DNA of 64,000 nucleotides from Campanula takesimana. Its lineage: Eukaryota > Streptophyta > Magnoliopsida > Asterales > Campanulaceae. The stretch is taken from the NCBI GenBank assembly GCA_026119855.1, contig JAOWBW010000765.1, positions 372,001 to 436,000 of the forward strand, written 5' to 3'. Position numbers and translations under genes: made by a program. Positions 32,801 to 39,980 of this stretch are shown piece by piece (position 1 is the stretch's first letter; every line of letters begins with the position of its first letter). The notes below the pieces were generated by a model. That model did no database searches and was not told the origin of the DNA. It saw only the letters and a program-made list of their open reading frames with translations.

Positions 32801-33735
32801 TTTCATTTCTGAGTAGGTTTTGGGGGAAACTAGTTTCTCTCTAAACTACAGAAAGCCCACTTTTTTTTCTATTTGCAAGCATTTGGCCAACATTTAAGAA
32901 CAGTTTGAAAAACTAGACTTTTTATAATTTAGGGAGAAACTAGTTTCCCCCAAGATGTTTGTGTTCATTTCTATAGTGATTGTGTGGCCCTTAATTTCTA
33001 TTTATCTTGGTTAATAATGCAGAAGCCGTGCCCAAAAGAATTCTTGATATGATGAATGTTGAAGGGCTCACTAGAGAAAACGTTGCAAGCCATCTTCAGG
33101 TACAAATATTTGGGTTATTCCATTAGTGAAACACTCGTGTACCTTCTAAAGTGGGTGCACAAATTACAATGCAAAGTTTCAAAATATAACTGTATAAAAA
33201 AAATGTTTGCTATTGAACTTGAATCCATAACAACAAAGCTAAAAGCATAACACTTTATCCACTAAACTAGACAAACTATTAGAGCAAGTGGGTGCACTTG
33301 CACCCATATGCCCAAGCATAGGTCGCCACTGGCCCTAACTATATCGATTATATTCTGAGATAGTATTTTCTTTTGCAGAAATATAGGCTTTATCTGAAAA
33401 GGATCAGCATGCAGCAAGCTAACATGGTAGCTACATTTGGGGGTAAGGATGGATCTTACATCCGTGTGGGCCCCATTGATGACTATCGGACATCTGCCCC
33501 TTCTTTCTCAAGTAAACGAAAACGAAGTTGGTGCAACTTGTGGATTGGTCTCGTATTGATGATTTTCCTTCTTCTTTTCGTGTGCTCAATTTTACTGAAC
33601 AAACAAGAATCTCTCTCTGGGTGCACGAGTAAGAAGTTACAGATAAAGAGAGAAATTGATTATTTCCGACAAGTATGCAAAAATCTTTCAAACCACCCTA
33701 CGTGTCAGCGGATCAGTAGGTCATTTCTCCAATGA
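13425..33735 (+). CDS. Chimeric type-B response regulator with truncated C-terminus and hydrophobic tail
   Basis: Predicted exons are 13425-13536, 16805-16960, 32404-32769, 33023-33099 and 33379-33735. They join in frame to 355 residues with GT-AG borders at the same places as in the intact copy at 44872. The receiver (about 12-120) keeps the phosphoacceptor Asp65 (ISDVQMPDMDG) and the Lys in LVKPVR. The acidic pocket reads VDNNP where the sister has VDDDP, so one Mg-binding Asp is Asn. The upstream ATG used by the sister is ATA here, so Met at 13425 is taken as start. The basic NRKRK region and GARP/Myb domain (KKPRVVW through SHLQKYRLYLKR) are complete. After about residue 275 the activation domain is replaced by about 80 residues from ABHD17 intron-4-like DNA, with a hydrophobic run at about 291-310. 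Intron 2 is 15.4 kb and contains a viral palindrome. The sequence cannot show whether it is expressed; it may be a pseudogene. Confidence 0.6.
14046..14170. repeat. Minisatellite with ACGAGACATCTCGTAT-type units
   Basis: Five or so degenerate copies of a 24-bp unit, each containing the palindromic core GAGACATCTC or GAGATGCATCTC. Similar text recurs at 14732-14775 near the other end of the element, which suggests it belongs to the element's subterminal region. Confidence 0.7.
14177..14738 (+). pseudogene. Captured SRC2-like C2-domain gene fragment
   Basis: The frame from 14177 reads a C2 domain core (GLKKVNIFTKMDVYVLVSI, then DKDAGSNPRWNHHFRFELD), the style of plant SRC2/soybean gene regulated by cold-2 proteins that bind membranes in a calcium-dependent way. 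A T-run near 14368-14376 breaks the frame; the downstream part continues in another frame (GDRDIGEVFVPISDLFDKS) to a Pro/Ala-rich tail with APPPPDY. The N-terminal start and the C-terminus are missing. It lies in intron 1 of the chimeric response regulator. It is GC-rich compared with its surroundings. It is best read as a dead captured fragment. Confidence 0.75.
14917..16686. mobile_element. MULE-type non-autonomous element, 1.77 kb, long TIRs
   Basis: The ends GGCCAAAATACATTTACCCC and its inverted partner run into inverted repeats longer than 400 bp; the shared core includes ATCCCACTTTGCCCCCCAG. A perfect 10-bp target duplication TTGATTTTGA lies at 14907-14916 and 16687-16696. This size fits Mutator-like elements. 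The centre (15600-15990) is GC-rich and has no recognisable gene. It lies in intron 1 of the chimeric regulator and is absent from the sister gene. Family members are at 35602, 36655 and 51571. Confidence 0.85.
16999..17110. repeat. (TA)n / (TACATA)n microsatellite
   Basis: Impure TA repeat with CA interruptions, directly left of the element at 17111. It lies in intron 2 of the chimeric regulator just after the 5' splice site. Confidence 0.9.
17111..18093. mobile_element. TA-repeat-associated element with GTGTATCTAAT minisatellite, truncated by viral DNA
   Basis: The left end AGGGTCCTGCTCCTGTGAGA matches the element at 3251. The interior has about 15 degenerate units containing GTGTATCTAAT, then blocks with AAAAATGCCACCGC. 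The right side reads GGTTCTCATGATATTTAGGT, the expected inverted end. It then stops abruptly at the viral sequence at 18094, about 25 bp short of the end seen in the 3251 copy. The viral arm therefore joined here, inside this element. Confidence 0.65.
18149..19527 (+). pseudogene. Reverse transcriptase-RNase H remnant of the viral plus arm
   Basis: Open from 18149 to 19231, with the RT signature YIDDILVAS. The open frame then stops because one base is missing relative to the minus arm near 19225; RNase H text continues in another frame from 19264 to 19527 (IRTDCEAIVKF, HIKGKKNTIADLLSR). A conserved-looking Trp before NVLSFGLKN is Leu here. The protease part is absent because the arm starts downstream of it. 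The copy is broken and not expected to encode an active enzyme. Confidence 0.85.
19505..21279 (+). pseudogene. Transactivator/viroplasmin-like ORF remnant of the viral plus arm
   Basis: Open from 19505 to 20998 (497 codons) and overlapping the end of the polymerase region by about 23 bases, as in the minus arm. A one-base deletion relative to the minus arm near 20994 gives an early stop. The remaining 70 or so codons continue in another frame (21058-21279). The central region has the HYIIFRGTKIRVFNKW motif of the caulimovirus P6 N-terminal fold. Confidence 0.8.
21500..21784 (+). promoter_or_regulatory. Non-coding terminal region of the viral plus arm with TATA-like and AATAAA motifs
   Basis: It contains AATAAA at 21547-21552 and a TATA-like run TATATATATAAA at 21639-21650. 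In known caulimovirids the pregenomic promoter and polyadenylation signal sit in this part of the genome. Here AATAAA precedes the TATA run, opposite to the usual order, and the run is missing from the minus arm, so either motif may be fortuitous. Confidence 0.35.
21786..22196 (-). promoter_or_regulatory. Non-coding terminal region of the viral minus copy
   Basis: Inverse counterpart of 21280-21784. AATAAA is at 21975-21980 on the minus strand. The TATA-like run found in the plus arm is missing here through a deletion of about 25 bp. The region ends at the palindrome centre. Confidence 0.5.
22197..23972 (-). CDS. Transactivator/viroplasmin-like protein of the endogenous caulimovirid
   Basis: An uninterrupted 591-codon frame overlaps the end of the polymerase frame by 23 bases. 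In caulimoviruses the P6 family forms inclusion bodies and allows reinitiation of translation on the polycistronic RNA. Residues about 154-201 (FSHYIIFRGTKIGVFNKWDT onward, including LYKGCYSF) match the P6 N-terminal RNase H1-like fold pattern. A Ser/Asp-rich N-terminus precedes it and a coiled coil spans about 228-285. The C-terminal 300 residues are not recognised. The frame is intact, but it belongs to a disrupted genome, so expression is doubtful. Confidence 0.7.
   Translation of the reverse strand: MEKDKGFRRVVHPKKTKNTSMDTSDSDSSSDNMAQLQLTSPNSQSQAFSQAGPSRIPKLSDKHFVTNRAQPKAQQQTITFGPNILPVCTEDKQKFRPVFGTGLTDKQQCLLDNLWHIHTFPNESTKKVQILNSLGFYFLEMTRKASENTVTPKRFSHYIIFRGTKIGVFNKWDTVVKHIQCIDPLYKGCYSFSEAISMARGYFGLDNFFIEPEEVKTFSQITKESPEQIIQKQEGIISNLQHNLSKQGKEIQTIHETPLQLENRKLKQEIETLKNKLKNTKEPIYRNFDNFKARILDIPWRHTLKPVLEKIEGLDDIISEKICTGFPLILYKLQQKIVQIVFKELNYRGITVVERIDNNGHDTRILLLQIDLFKTDMPKELITQFYHYGMIDYIEFRLTPSTEEILNTFGEKFTMVAGNIATHSYTQKVGCKIFASFPESDSHTYRPARKRVFISSNLTDHRLLSTAVKIESHIDFTSLAWLHEQDVDKITDFHTGFIKRHQQTPDLPKNFPWQLYKLMAEGHYIQIWATDNWNMLLPFLGEGETLDEQHIINEERPWSYPGPGDPYDDNMQDAQSDGDTIPTIDSTHRDY
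23950..26319 (-). CDS. Viral polymerase segment: Cys cluster, aspartic protease, RT, RNase H
   Basis: Open on the minus strand from directly after the TGA at 26320 to 23950; the first ATG is at 26196 (748 codons from there). Before that ATG the same frame encodes a Cys cluster with spacing C-x2-C-x11-C-x2-C-x4-C-x2-C. From the ATG there is a coiled-coil-like stretch, then protease with LLDTGATKSVIS (about residue 104), RT with YIDDILVAS (about 462) and RNase H with IETDGCKEG, IRTDCEAIV and HIKGKNNTIADLL. All catalytic acids expected for RT and RNase H are visible. It is in the same frame as the coat protein segment, separated only by that TGA, so it was part of a polyprotein. Confidence 0.85.
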   Translation of the reverse strand, partial: GNNYIKCFNCGYFPSIEKRSQCNICFKEICYLCLNTLYNQSMTTENNSSEEVNINLVIEKMNKHEITNELHNLKIQNIEDRVSRIENTVYKNKQKIGEPLIQEDLTNMSIEHTLIQTKNITNMINLQCKLWLDNQKYLDLTALLDTGATKSVISHSMVPTQFKKELPYKLVTRTIEDRLMTITHYIDPIGIQFIDFSGNYSLKYDIPQVNISPEYVKSKDFILGLNFILGLQGAITITKNYITLSKHIYSIPTLRYTQTSELAQKRGGLGHLEFLRQNHPKTNINIENETLKLFTNMLTHELEKGLDITKSNNHPIILHLEKIGLIGEDIMNSKVTYICKFKIKNPDITIRTANIEYSPLDKEEFKNQILEMIKQKLIRKSESPHRSAAFIVRNHSEIKRGKARIVYNYKRLNDNTEDDGYNIPNKDSLINLIQKKKVFSKFDLKSGYNQLKLSEEFKPWTAFTCSEGQFEWNVLSFGLKNGPSIFQRFMDNIFLKYEFCMVYIDDILVASETVKEHENHLKQVFSEIKNHGIVVSKKKMELFKRKISFLGLEIGNGKIELQPHIATKIIEFPEKLENLKQIQAFLGLVNYARKFIPNLSKLVGPLYSKTTKNGQRHFNKEDMNLVKEIKEVVKKIKPLELPLVTDYIIIETDGCKEGWGAVLLCKPNKYSPKNSEKVCAYSSGNFNKTRLNWTSLDYEIQALINALEKFKIFLNKEFTIRTDCEAIVKFIKNDQSKKVNRTRWINLQNIIQGSGYSINFEHIKGKNNTIADLLSRNLNRLFHGERQRI
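26320..27453 (-). CDS. Viral coat protein (Gag-like) segment with zinc knuckle
   Basis: Minus-strand frame open between two in-frame TGA codons (27454 and 26320). The first ATG is at 27318 (332 codons). The centre is helical and charged as in caulimovirid capsid proteins. Basic residues precede a zinc knuckle with spacing C-x-C-x2-C-x4-H-x4-C (Cys250, Cys252, Cys255, His260, Cys265), and an acidic Ser-rich C-terminus follows. Flanking frames on both sides are in phase with it, so it is a domain of a larger polyprotein rather than a separate gene. Confidence 0.8.
   Translation of the reverse strand: MEPGTSTEDIIGRETWTPPIQQYIGESKYISQGNRLPIGNLYSGSMLLLEKQKPQLWGDEILIWEQIVVRLWETNKRDSMDMFSYLETTLGPMALGIWQSKKAQDPDEINRLKAIGDNPYNFTSQIRTLILGVDPAKNNTLIQDTAIRNLEQLSIADMKYINEFTLDFTRLLSQTGQAMDDDLCDKYFVKLPGDLGRNIHESWKQQFSDKKNLGIGPRITYTFTILEDKCKEVTLQEQLKKSAYAFCKTAIYTPQAYGHYNKPTRKFIRKSTTHKKEYKPYTGNKYVKRPQTRKCKCFICGDEKHLANKCPNKNKNTERSNLVEQLGEYKIEPLEMTNSDNESVYSIYSDDEDSQLTKVTYTYMNKEEECKHNWINR
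27454..28626 (-). pseudogene. Viral movement protein segment, frameshifted and cut by a Helitron
   Basis: From about 28581 the minus frame is open to the TGA at 27454. Its upstream part has HIGLVVIGIKALGRKNLG, and further on come LQTKGYENYGSG and VNIEGIVNTI, which fit the 30K-type movement protein family of caulimovirids; an acidic linker follows. Just upstream, near 28555, the movement-protein-like text moves to another frame (YNQHQLDILNPRILYQTG), so a frameshift is present. At 28626 the viral text is cut by a Helitron. This part cannot encode a whole movement protein. Confidence 0.7.
29776..29815. repeat. (AAT)n microsatellite
   Basis: About a dozen AAT units in the Helitron interior. Confidence 0.9.
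29955..30274. mobile_element. Stowaway-like MITE nested in the Helitron
   Basis: TA-flanked, with left end CTCCCTTTGTCCCGGTTTAA and right end TTAAACTGGGACGGAGGGAT. It is of the AAGGTTCTT subfamily. This is three levels of nesting: MITE in Helitron in virus in host intron. Confidence 0.8.
30280..31062. repeat. Minisatellite of about 54 bp, ACTATTAATAGTAATAGTTA units
   Basis: About ten degenerate copies of a unit containing ACTATTAATAGTAATAGTTA followed by ACTATTATGGTTAACTAAT-type text. The units contain short palindromes (CTATTAATAG, GTTAAC). A shorter related stretch is at 39185-39410 within another Helitron candidate. Confidence 0.8.
31066..31312 (-). pseudogene. N-terminal segment of the viral polyprotein
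   Basis: The minus frame from 31312 to 31066 is open and reads SLSNQRTLVKITENLDYIKH and onward, a predicted coiled coil ending at the Helitron junction. No ATG starts it. It precedes the movement protein segment in viral order. Caulimovirid polyproteins often begin with a coiled coil, so this is probably the polyprotein's first domain. Confidence 0.55.
31731..31742 (-). promoter_or_regulatory. tRNA-Met primer-binding site of the endogenous caulimovirid
   Basis: The minus strand reads TGGTATCAGAGC, the complement of the 3' end of plant initiator tRNA-Met, which primes minus-strand synthesis in all caulimovirids. It is preceded by CCCCCCTAAA, the same bases found at the opposite terminus at the palindrome centre. 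The leader of about 400 bases follows, with no coding signal. Confidence 0.85.
31770..32027. mobile_element. Stowaway-like MITE at the viral junction
   Basis: The left end CCCTCCGTCCCCTCGAATTA has lost the first bases and the TA. The right end TAATTCGGGGGTGGGACGGA and the flanking TA are intact. It is of the GAATTAGGA subfamily. It lies about 25 bp from the end of the viral copy, so the virus integrated in or beside it. Confidence 0.8.
32029..32334. mobile_element. Degenerate MITE, 306 bp
   Basis: Left CCCCTCCGTGCTATTGGAAA and right TTCCCAATAGAACGGAGAG are diverged inverted ends. It lies just upstream of exon 3 of the chimeric regulator. Confidence 0.6.
32818..32957. mobile_element. Small foldback element with GGGGGAAACTAGTTTC ends
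   Basis: Ends GGGGGAAACTAGTTTCTC and GAGAAACTAGTTTCCCCC are exact inverses. It lies in intron 3 of the chimeric regulator and is missing from the sister intron. It is related to 12747-13087. Confidence 0.75.
33485..33500 (+). other. Tandem duplication junction inside exon 5
   Basis: Up to about 33493 the sequence follows the sister exon (GACTATCGGACAT here, GACTTTCGAACAT at 46734). Immediately after it follows ABHD17 intron-4-like sequence instead. This is the breakpoint joining the two duplication units. Confidence 0.8.
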
Positions 33736-34730
33736 GGACCAGGAAACAATGGAGCCCTAAAGTCCCTTTTCCCTCTTTCTCACAATAAGTCCCCATATAC
33801 CATTGGCTTAGTATTTGTAATACCTTTTGGTGCTTATTTTCTCTTGATCAAGAGCAAATTTGCTTATACTACCTCCATCCCAAAATGACAAGGAAAATTC
33901 AAATTTGCTCTTGATCTTGATCAAGAGCGAATTTGAAAATCTTTTGGACATTTATTTTGGGACGGAGGGAAGTTTGATCGAGAGCCTGCTCATGATGATT
34001 CTTGAGATGAACTTGTGTAGCTGTATCATTGTTGTATCGGTCTATAAATGTGGCTCGTGTGTTGTGTTGTTAAAAAACTGAAAACTGTGTAAAATTGATC
34101 TGGATTTCACGTGTAATTAACAAAGTCGATGTTCTGTAGATTGTAGAACTCATTATTTCCAGTGAAAAGGGACTATCAAGTATTTGGTTTGATTTGTCTG
34201 TCTCTGCTTTTCTGTCCATTTTCTTCTGTTCTTTTGTTCATGATCTGCATCGGCTTAATATATATACATGTCGTTTAGTCATGTATATATATGACTCGAA
34301 AATGATGAAATAACTCCATTTTCTGCATTTGCTCGCGAATTTTACAGAAAAATCTGTTCCAACTCTAATGAGAACTGTAGTATACATGTCTAATAGCCGG
34401 CCCTTTAGTCAAATTTATACGTTCTGCATGGCCGCATGGGTGTGCATTGTACCGTTGTATACGTAGTAGATGTATATGTATGTATATGTAATTTATATAT
34501 TTATAACCCAAAAAAAAAACTGACATGTACTTGTTTCTTTCTTCTTGTCAGGGAAGGAACAAGTAGACATCAACTGAAATTTTTATAAACTAAAGCAAGA
34601 TTTGGCAAACTATGTATCAGATCCTATTTTTTAACTTGTCCATTTCATGACTACAAAATGCAGATTATGACTGGCAAGTTATTATTGTTTATATTTGATG
34701 TACGTACGGTGTAATTAACATGATTACTCG
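33494..34730 (+). repeat. Right copy of the ABHD17 3' region (gene remnant)
   Basis: Duplicated from 4080-8200 with deletions. It keeps intron-4 text, the 3' flank and the region matching 7940-8200 (TTGTTTCTTTCTTCTTGTCA, ACATCAACTGAAATTTTTAT), but it lacks the last coding exon. Its first 240 bases now supply the 3' part of the chimeric regulator's reading frame. Confidence 0.8.
33868..33968. mobile_element. Decayed short MITE, pre-duplication
   Basis: Counterpart of 6233-6338, with ends CTACCTCCATCCCAAAATGA and TTTTGGGACGGAGGGA. The right TA is lost. Confidence 0.7.
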
Positions 34731-34905
34731 GTCTCAAACTAAAATTCCACAAGGATTGTGCGATGATAGAGCCACGGATATAAGAATAAATGTTGTGAGT
34801 ATGAAAAGTGAAGTAGGAGAGAAAGTGGGTAGAGAGTTTTTGTTGTGAGAATAAAAAGTGGGTTCCATTATCCATTTTAAGTAATAAATCAATTAAGAAC
34901 CTTAT

Positions 34906-35149
34906 TACTCCCTCTTACCCAGACTAAAGTTCTTACTTTCCTTTTTGGTTTGTCCCAAACTAAGGATCTTAGTTGCTTTATTACCTAAAATAGACCATGA
35001 AACCCACTTGTCATTCTCACAACAAAAACTCCCTACCCACTTTATCTCTCCTACTTTCTCTTGCTTACTTTTTCATACTCACAAATTTACTTTTTCTTAA
35101 TCTCCGTGTTAAGTCAAACTAAGAACTTTAGTCTGGGACGGAGGGAGTA
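34906..35149. mobile_element. Stowaway-like MITE nested in a diverged MITE
   Basis: Ends CTCCCTCTTACCCAGACTAA and TTAGTCTGGGACGGAGGGAG, TA-flanked. Text before 34906 and after 35149 (to GACAGAGGGAG at 35200) looks like the two halves of an older relative. Confidence 0.8.
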
Positions 35150-35601
35150 TGATACAGACCTAAAAGGAAAGTAAAAACCTTAGTATGAGACAGAGGGAGT
35201 AATATTCCTCCAAGTCCCTTAATTATGCGGACAAAATGGGTTGTGCATGGAAATTAAGGGAAGAATAGCAATAAGTAGTTGTTGTGAGTGAGAAAAGTAA
35301 ATACTAACATGTTCGTCAAAACATAATTTATTAATAATAATATTTTATTTGAAAAAAAAAGTAAATGGTTATTTTAAGGTAGATTAAATAAGAACAATTC
35401 TTTTTTTTTAAAAAAAAAAGAAATTAATTATATTACTTTTCAGTTATTTGATTTTAAGGTTGATTTTACACGGATATTAAGAAAAATTAAATGTCGTGAC
35501 TTGTGAGTATGAAAATTAAAAGTGTGAGAAAGTAGGAGAGAGAAAGTGGATAGAAAATTTTTGTTGTTAGAATGACAATTCGGTCTCATTGTTGTTAGAA
35601 T

Positions 35602-36209
35602 GACTTTGCACCCTCGCGCGAAATTCGTCCCACTTCGGTACCTCATGTTAGAATTATCCCACTTTGCATCTTGAATCTTAACGGACGTTAGAAATTTAAC
35701 GAATTTAGTCATGTGCGTGTCACATGGTTGGTGATTAATACTTCCATATATGCAATTTACTTTATAATCTTCTTTGACTTTTTTGCTAATATTCTTTTTC
35801 TCAATGTGTTACAATATTAATATTGTCATTAATTATTTATATTTTTGAAAATAGTAATATGTTAGTAAAACCTAATAAAAATACATTTTTTATAAAAGTA
35901 TAATAAATATAAGTTATAATTTGAGTTGGATATTATAATTTCAATATTTTTATTTAAAATATAAAGTACAAAATTATTTTTTATAATTTTTTTGAATAAT
36001 TTTGTACAATTTTATTGAATATGAGAAAGTCCATAATACCCATCATGTGACATGCACATGATCAGTTTCGTTAAATTTCTAACGTCTGTTAGGACTTGGG
36101 GGGTAAAGTGAGATTATTTTAACATGAGGTGCCAAAGTGGGATGAATTTCACACGGGGGTGTAAAGTGGGATTCGGTGTATACTTTGGGGGGATAAACGT
36201 ATTTTGGCC
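35602..36209. mobile_element. MULE-type element, short member, left end lost
   Basis: The right end GATAAACGTATTTTGGCC and the inverted core (CCTCATGTTAGAATTATCCC on the left, its inverse on the right) place it in the GGCCAAAATACGTTTA family. About 45 bp of the left terminus are missing. The centre is AT-rich, unlike the other members. Confidence 0.7.
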
Positions 36210-36479
36210 TTTACTTTTAGTCATTTAAATTTTAAAATTTACGCTTTACCCCTTAAATTGTAATATTTATTTCAATTAAGTCCACATGTGCACGGCACAT
36301 GTTGATTTAACTGAAAAGTCTAACATTTTCGTCAAAAAAAAAAAAAAAACCTTAATTTCTAGTTTTCTTCAACTTTAGACCATGATTTGCGAGTTTTAGA
36401 ACATCAGACCATGTTCTACGAACGACCCCCCAAACTATGGACCCTTATCTGTCATTTGTAAACATGGAGGGTAGTAATG

Positions 36480-38558
36480 TAAAACAAGCGCGGTGGCATT
36501 TTTGTAAATTTATGCCGTAAGGGAGCGCCTTGAAGGGCGCCACCGCGCTTGTTTTACGCCGTAAGTGAGCGTCTTGGACTCAAACTGAATCCATGTGATT
36601 CAGTACTGAATCCATGTCTATTATGAATATTGCACATGAATTCAGTAGATATTTGGCCAAAATACGTTTACTCCCCCCCCCTCCAAAGTATCTAGGCAAT
36701 CTCACTTTGCACCCCAAACCGAATTTTATCCCAGAGTAACACTCTATTTTGCCTTTAGTCCCACTTTGACCCATGGCCCCTAACGATGTTAGAAATTTAA
36801 CGAGAAATCGACATGTGCATGGCACATGAGGGTTTTTTTTTTATCATTTTCTTTGAAAAGAGAAGGACAAAAATGTCATTTGTCATTATGGTTGCAATTG
36901 TTTTCTCCACCCAACCCCACCAGTCAATAACCACTACCACCACCACCATTTCTCCCAGAATCCGGCAACCACCACCACCCATTTCCGACGGCCACCACCA
37001 CCCAGGATCCGGCAACTGCCACCACCTATATTCCTTTAAAATCACCATTTTTACCAAATTAAAGAACAAATTAGCAACACAAAATCATAGTAGATTCTCC
37101 CAAATCACCAATAATTCAAAAATCCAGTTAATATATACCAAAATGATAGAAAAGTTAACAACCCAGAATCTTAGATATGGGGAGAGTTTCAACAGTTCAG
37201 ATGGATATGATCTTTGCAATGAACCAGATGAAGAAGGGAGATGGTGGTTATGGCGGAAATTGAAGATGAAGAGGAGGAGCTTGAGGGTAGCTAGGTGATG
37301 GAGAGCAAGGGGAATCAGACATCGCAGACCAACGGAAGCGGGGAGGATGACATGGGCGTGTAGAGAGAAGGAAAGTCGGAGATATGTGGTGACAGGAAGA
37401 TGAAGTGGGAATTTAAGGGGGGTCGGTGGTCGGGGCTAGGGAGGATGAAGAAGGGAGATGGTGGTTACGGAGGAAGAAGAAGAGGGATGAAATGTGGAAT
37501 GAAATGGAGGAGGCGATGAATCTGGGATTCTGGGTGAAACGGTTGGGCCTTTTTCTTTTTCTTTTTCTTTTTCTTTTTCTTTGTTGGTTTTATGTTTTTT
37601 ATTTACGATTTTTAGTAACTCACAATATTTTTATTTATGTTGTCAATGTATTTTTTATAAATAAATTTATTATTTTGATAATAATATATAATTATATTTG
37701 ATATAAATGAAAAAATCTAATATTTGAAGAGAATAATAAAATAAAGGTTAATTAAAAATTAAAAGAAAATATCTAAAATACCCCTCATGTGCCATGATAT
37801 GACCATTTCTCGTTAATTTTCTAACATCGTTTAGGGCCATGGGTCAAAGTGGGACTAAAGGCAAATTAGAGTGTTACTCTGGGACAAAATTCGGTTTGGG
37901 GTGCAAAGTGGAATTGCCTGGATACTTTGGGGGGGATAAACGTATTTTGGCCTAGATATTTATTTACTAAATCCAAGCGTATTTTGAACATTGCAGTTAG
38001 ATTCAGTAGAAGCTTATCTACTGAATCCATGTGTTTTTCAACATTGAACTTTGATTCAGTGGATACTCATTTACTGAATCTAAGATTCAGTAATATTTAT
38101 TTACTGAATCATGTTTATTTTGAACATTCCAGTTGGATTCAATAGATTCTTATCTACGAAATCCATGTGTGTTTTCAAAATTGAACTTGGATTAAGTAGA
38201 TACTTATTCTACTGAATTCAACTGTATTCGAGTGTATTTTGAGAATTTCGATTTTATTCATCATTTTTTTTCAAAACATATCTACAGTGATGTCATTCGA
38301 TTCATCTCATCGAGACGAAAACATCAATGTTCTCGGATTTTTTTACTTAAAAATATTAAGATATTTAATTTTGAAATTCGAGAGAAATTTGAATGATGAC
38401 GTGGCAGAGGCTAAAAAGAGTAGGTCAAATGACATCCTTACCTCACACTTCGCAGAAATTGCAAAAATGTCACCGCGTTTTTGAAACCCGCTGCCTAATT
38501 TGTACCGCACTCTCGTTTCTAATCCAACGGCTGAAAATGATTCTCATTTGAGCATATT

Positions 38559-38560
<2 letters not shown>
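36480..38560. mobile_element. TA-repeat-associated element with TTCAGTAGAT minisatellite
   Basis: The right end ATTCTCATTTGAGCATATTC beside a TA run matches the family at 3251 and 17111. It shares the AAATGCCACCGC-type block near 36490-36550 and 38455-38480. The tandem units contain TACTGAATCCATGT. It is interrupted by the MULE at 36655-37952. The left end is uncertain. Confidence 0.5.
36655..37952. mobile_element. MULE-type non-autonomous element, 1.3 kb
   Basis: Ends GGCCAAAATACGTTTACTCC and GATAAACGTATTTTGGCC, with long inverted repeats including CCCTAACGATGTTAGAAA-type text. A perfect 9-bp target duplication TAGATATTT flanks it at 36646-36654 and 37953-37961. The centre (36900-37530) is GC-richer with Pro/His-rich open frames that match no family I know, and a (TTTTTC)n run at 37552-37582. 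Confidence 0.9.

Positions 38561-38562
<2 letters not shown>

Positions 38563-38602
<40 letters not shown>
38563..38602. repeat. (TA)n microsatellite
   Basis: TA run between the end of the minisatellite-bearing element and the start of the Helitron candidate. Confidence 0.9.
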
Positions 38603-38605
<3 letters not shown>

Positions 38606-38875
38606 GAAGTTAAGGAAGAAGTCTTAGTGACATGTGGACAAACTTTGACCTAATTTTCAACTTTAGAGTGTCAAATTACTTTGGAATAATACTAAGGCAC
38701 AAAAAAGTCACAAAAACTTACTAACAAAATCTTAGGTGTGAATATGTTATTGGTGTTTTTAATTAGAGTGTGGCGGGTCTATTATCGATGCAAACAATAA
38801 AATATCGCCACCTCATTTTGTGAGCAAGATTTTGTGGCCTTATTTTGTGCCCCTAGCATTGCTTATAGTAGCTAT

Positions 38876-39184
38876 TACTCCCTCCGTCCCAGTTTAATGT
38901 TCTTACTTTCCTTTTTAGTCTGTCCAAGTTTAAAGTTCTTAGTTGCTTTATTCCATAAATGGAAAGGAGAATAGTGCTTTGGAAAATCTTACCCTCAAAA
39001 AGTTCATTTAATTACAAAAAAACCAAACATAACTTACTTTCACCCATTTGTTTTATAAATAGTGTTTTGGACATTTATATCCTTCAATCTCAACTTTTGG
39101 TTGACTCATTTTTATTGTTATTGCATTGGTTTCTTAATAAGCGTGAATAGTCAAACTAAGAACCTTAAACCAGGACGGAGGGTA
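38876..39184. mobile_element. Stowaway-like MITE, AAGGTTCTT subfamily
   Basis: TA-flanked, with ends CTCCCTCCGTCCCAGTTTAA and TTAAACCAGGACGGAGGG. Confidence 0.8.
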
Positions 39185-39499
39185 TATTATTTAACTATAA
39201 TAGTTAACTATATAGAGTTATTGTTATTATTCTACTAATAGTTAACCACAGTAATTATTATATATAACATCTTTTATTATAAAGAGTAAATATAACTGTA
39301 TAATAACTATTACTATTTCATAAAAATAGTTAATATAATAATTACCTATAATTGTTAATTACAATTAAAAAATTATAATCTAATAAAATAATATAGTAAC
39401 TATTTTAGTAAGAGGCAGTCCCGCGTGCGGCGGCGCCGAGCCGAGCCATGCCCTATTTTTTTTAATTTTTTTTTTTGCCCTCACAACCTTTTTTCCTCC

Positions 39500-39980
39500 C
39501 ACCAAAAGTAACACTTCTTATAACGAAATGTAACACTTATGTTTTTCAAATGTAACACTTTTTTTTCAAAAATGTACCACAATTTTGATGCAATAGATTA
39601 AAGATAACATAAAAATTAACGACTAAATTAATGTAACACTTTTTATAAAGGAATGTAACATTATTTTTTCAAATGTAACACTTTTTTTTTTCAAATGTAA
39701 CACTTTTCCCCCCCCAACATTAACATAGGATTGACAACTAAACTAATGTTACATTTTATAAAAAATGAATGTAACATTTTTTTTTCTCAATTGTAACATT
39801 TTACATTCTTAAATGTAACATTATATATGAAATGTAACAATTTTTTATTGAGAAAGTAACAATTGAAATGCAAACCAATTTTTTTTTTTTAAAACTGTTG
39901 TTACATTTAACAGTAAAAAAGTGTTACTTTTTGAAGATGAAAGTGTTACTTTTATCAGAACAGGGTGTTACATTTGAGCT
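39500..39980. repeat. AAATGTAACACTTTTT minisatellite
   Basis: About fifteen irregular repeats of AAATGTAACA(C)TTTTT, with the last few in inverted sense (AGTGTTACTTTT). Unit spacing is 20-35 bp. Confidence 0.8.
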
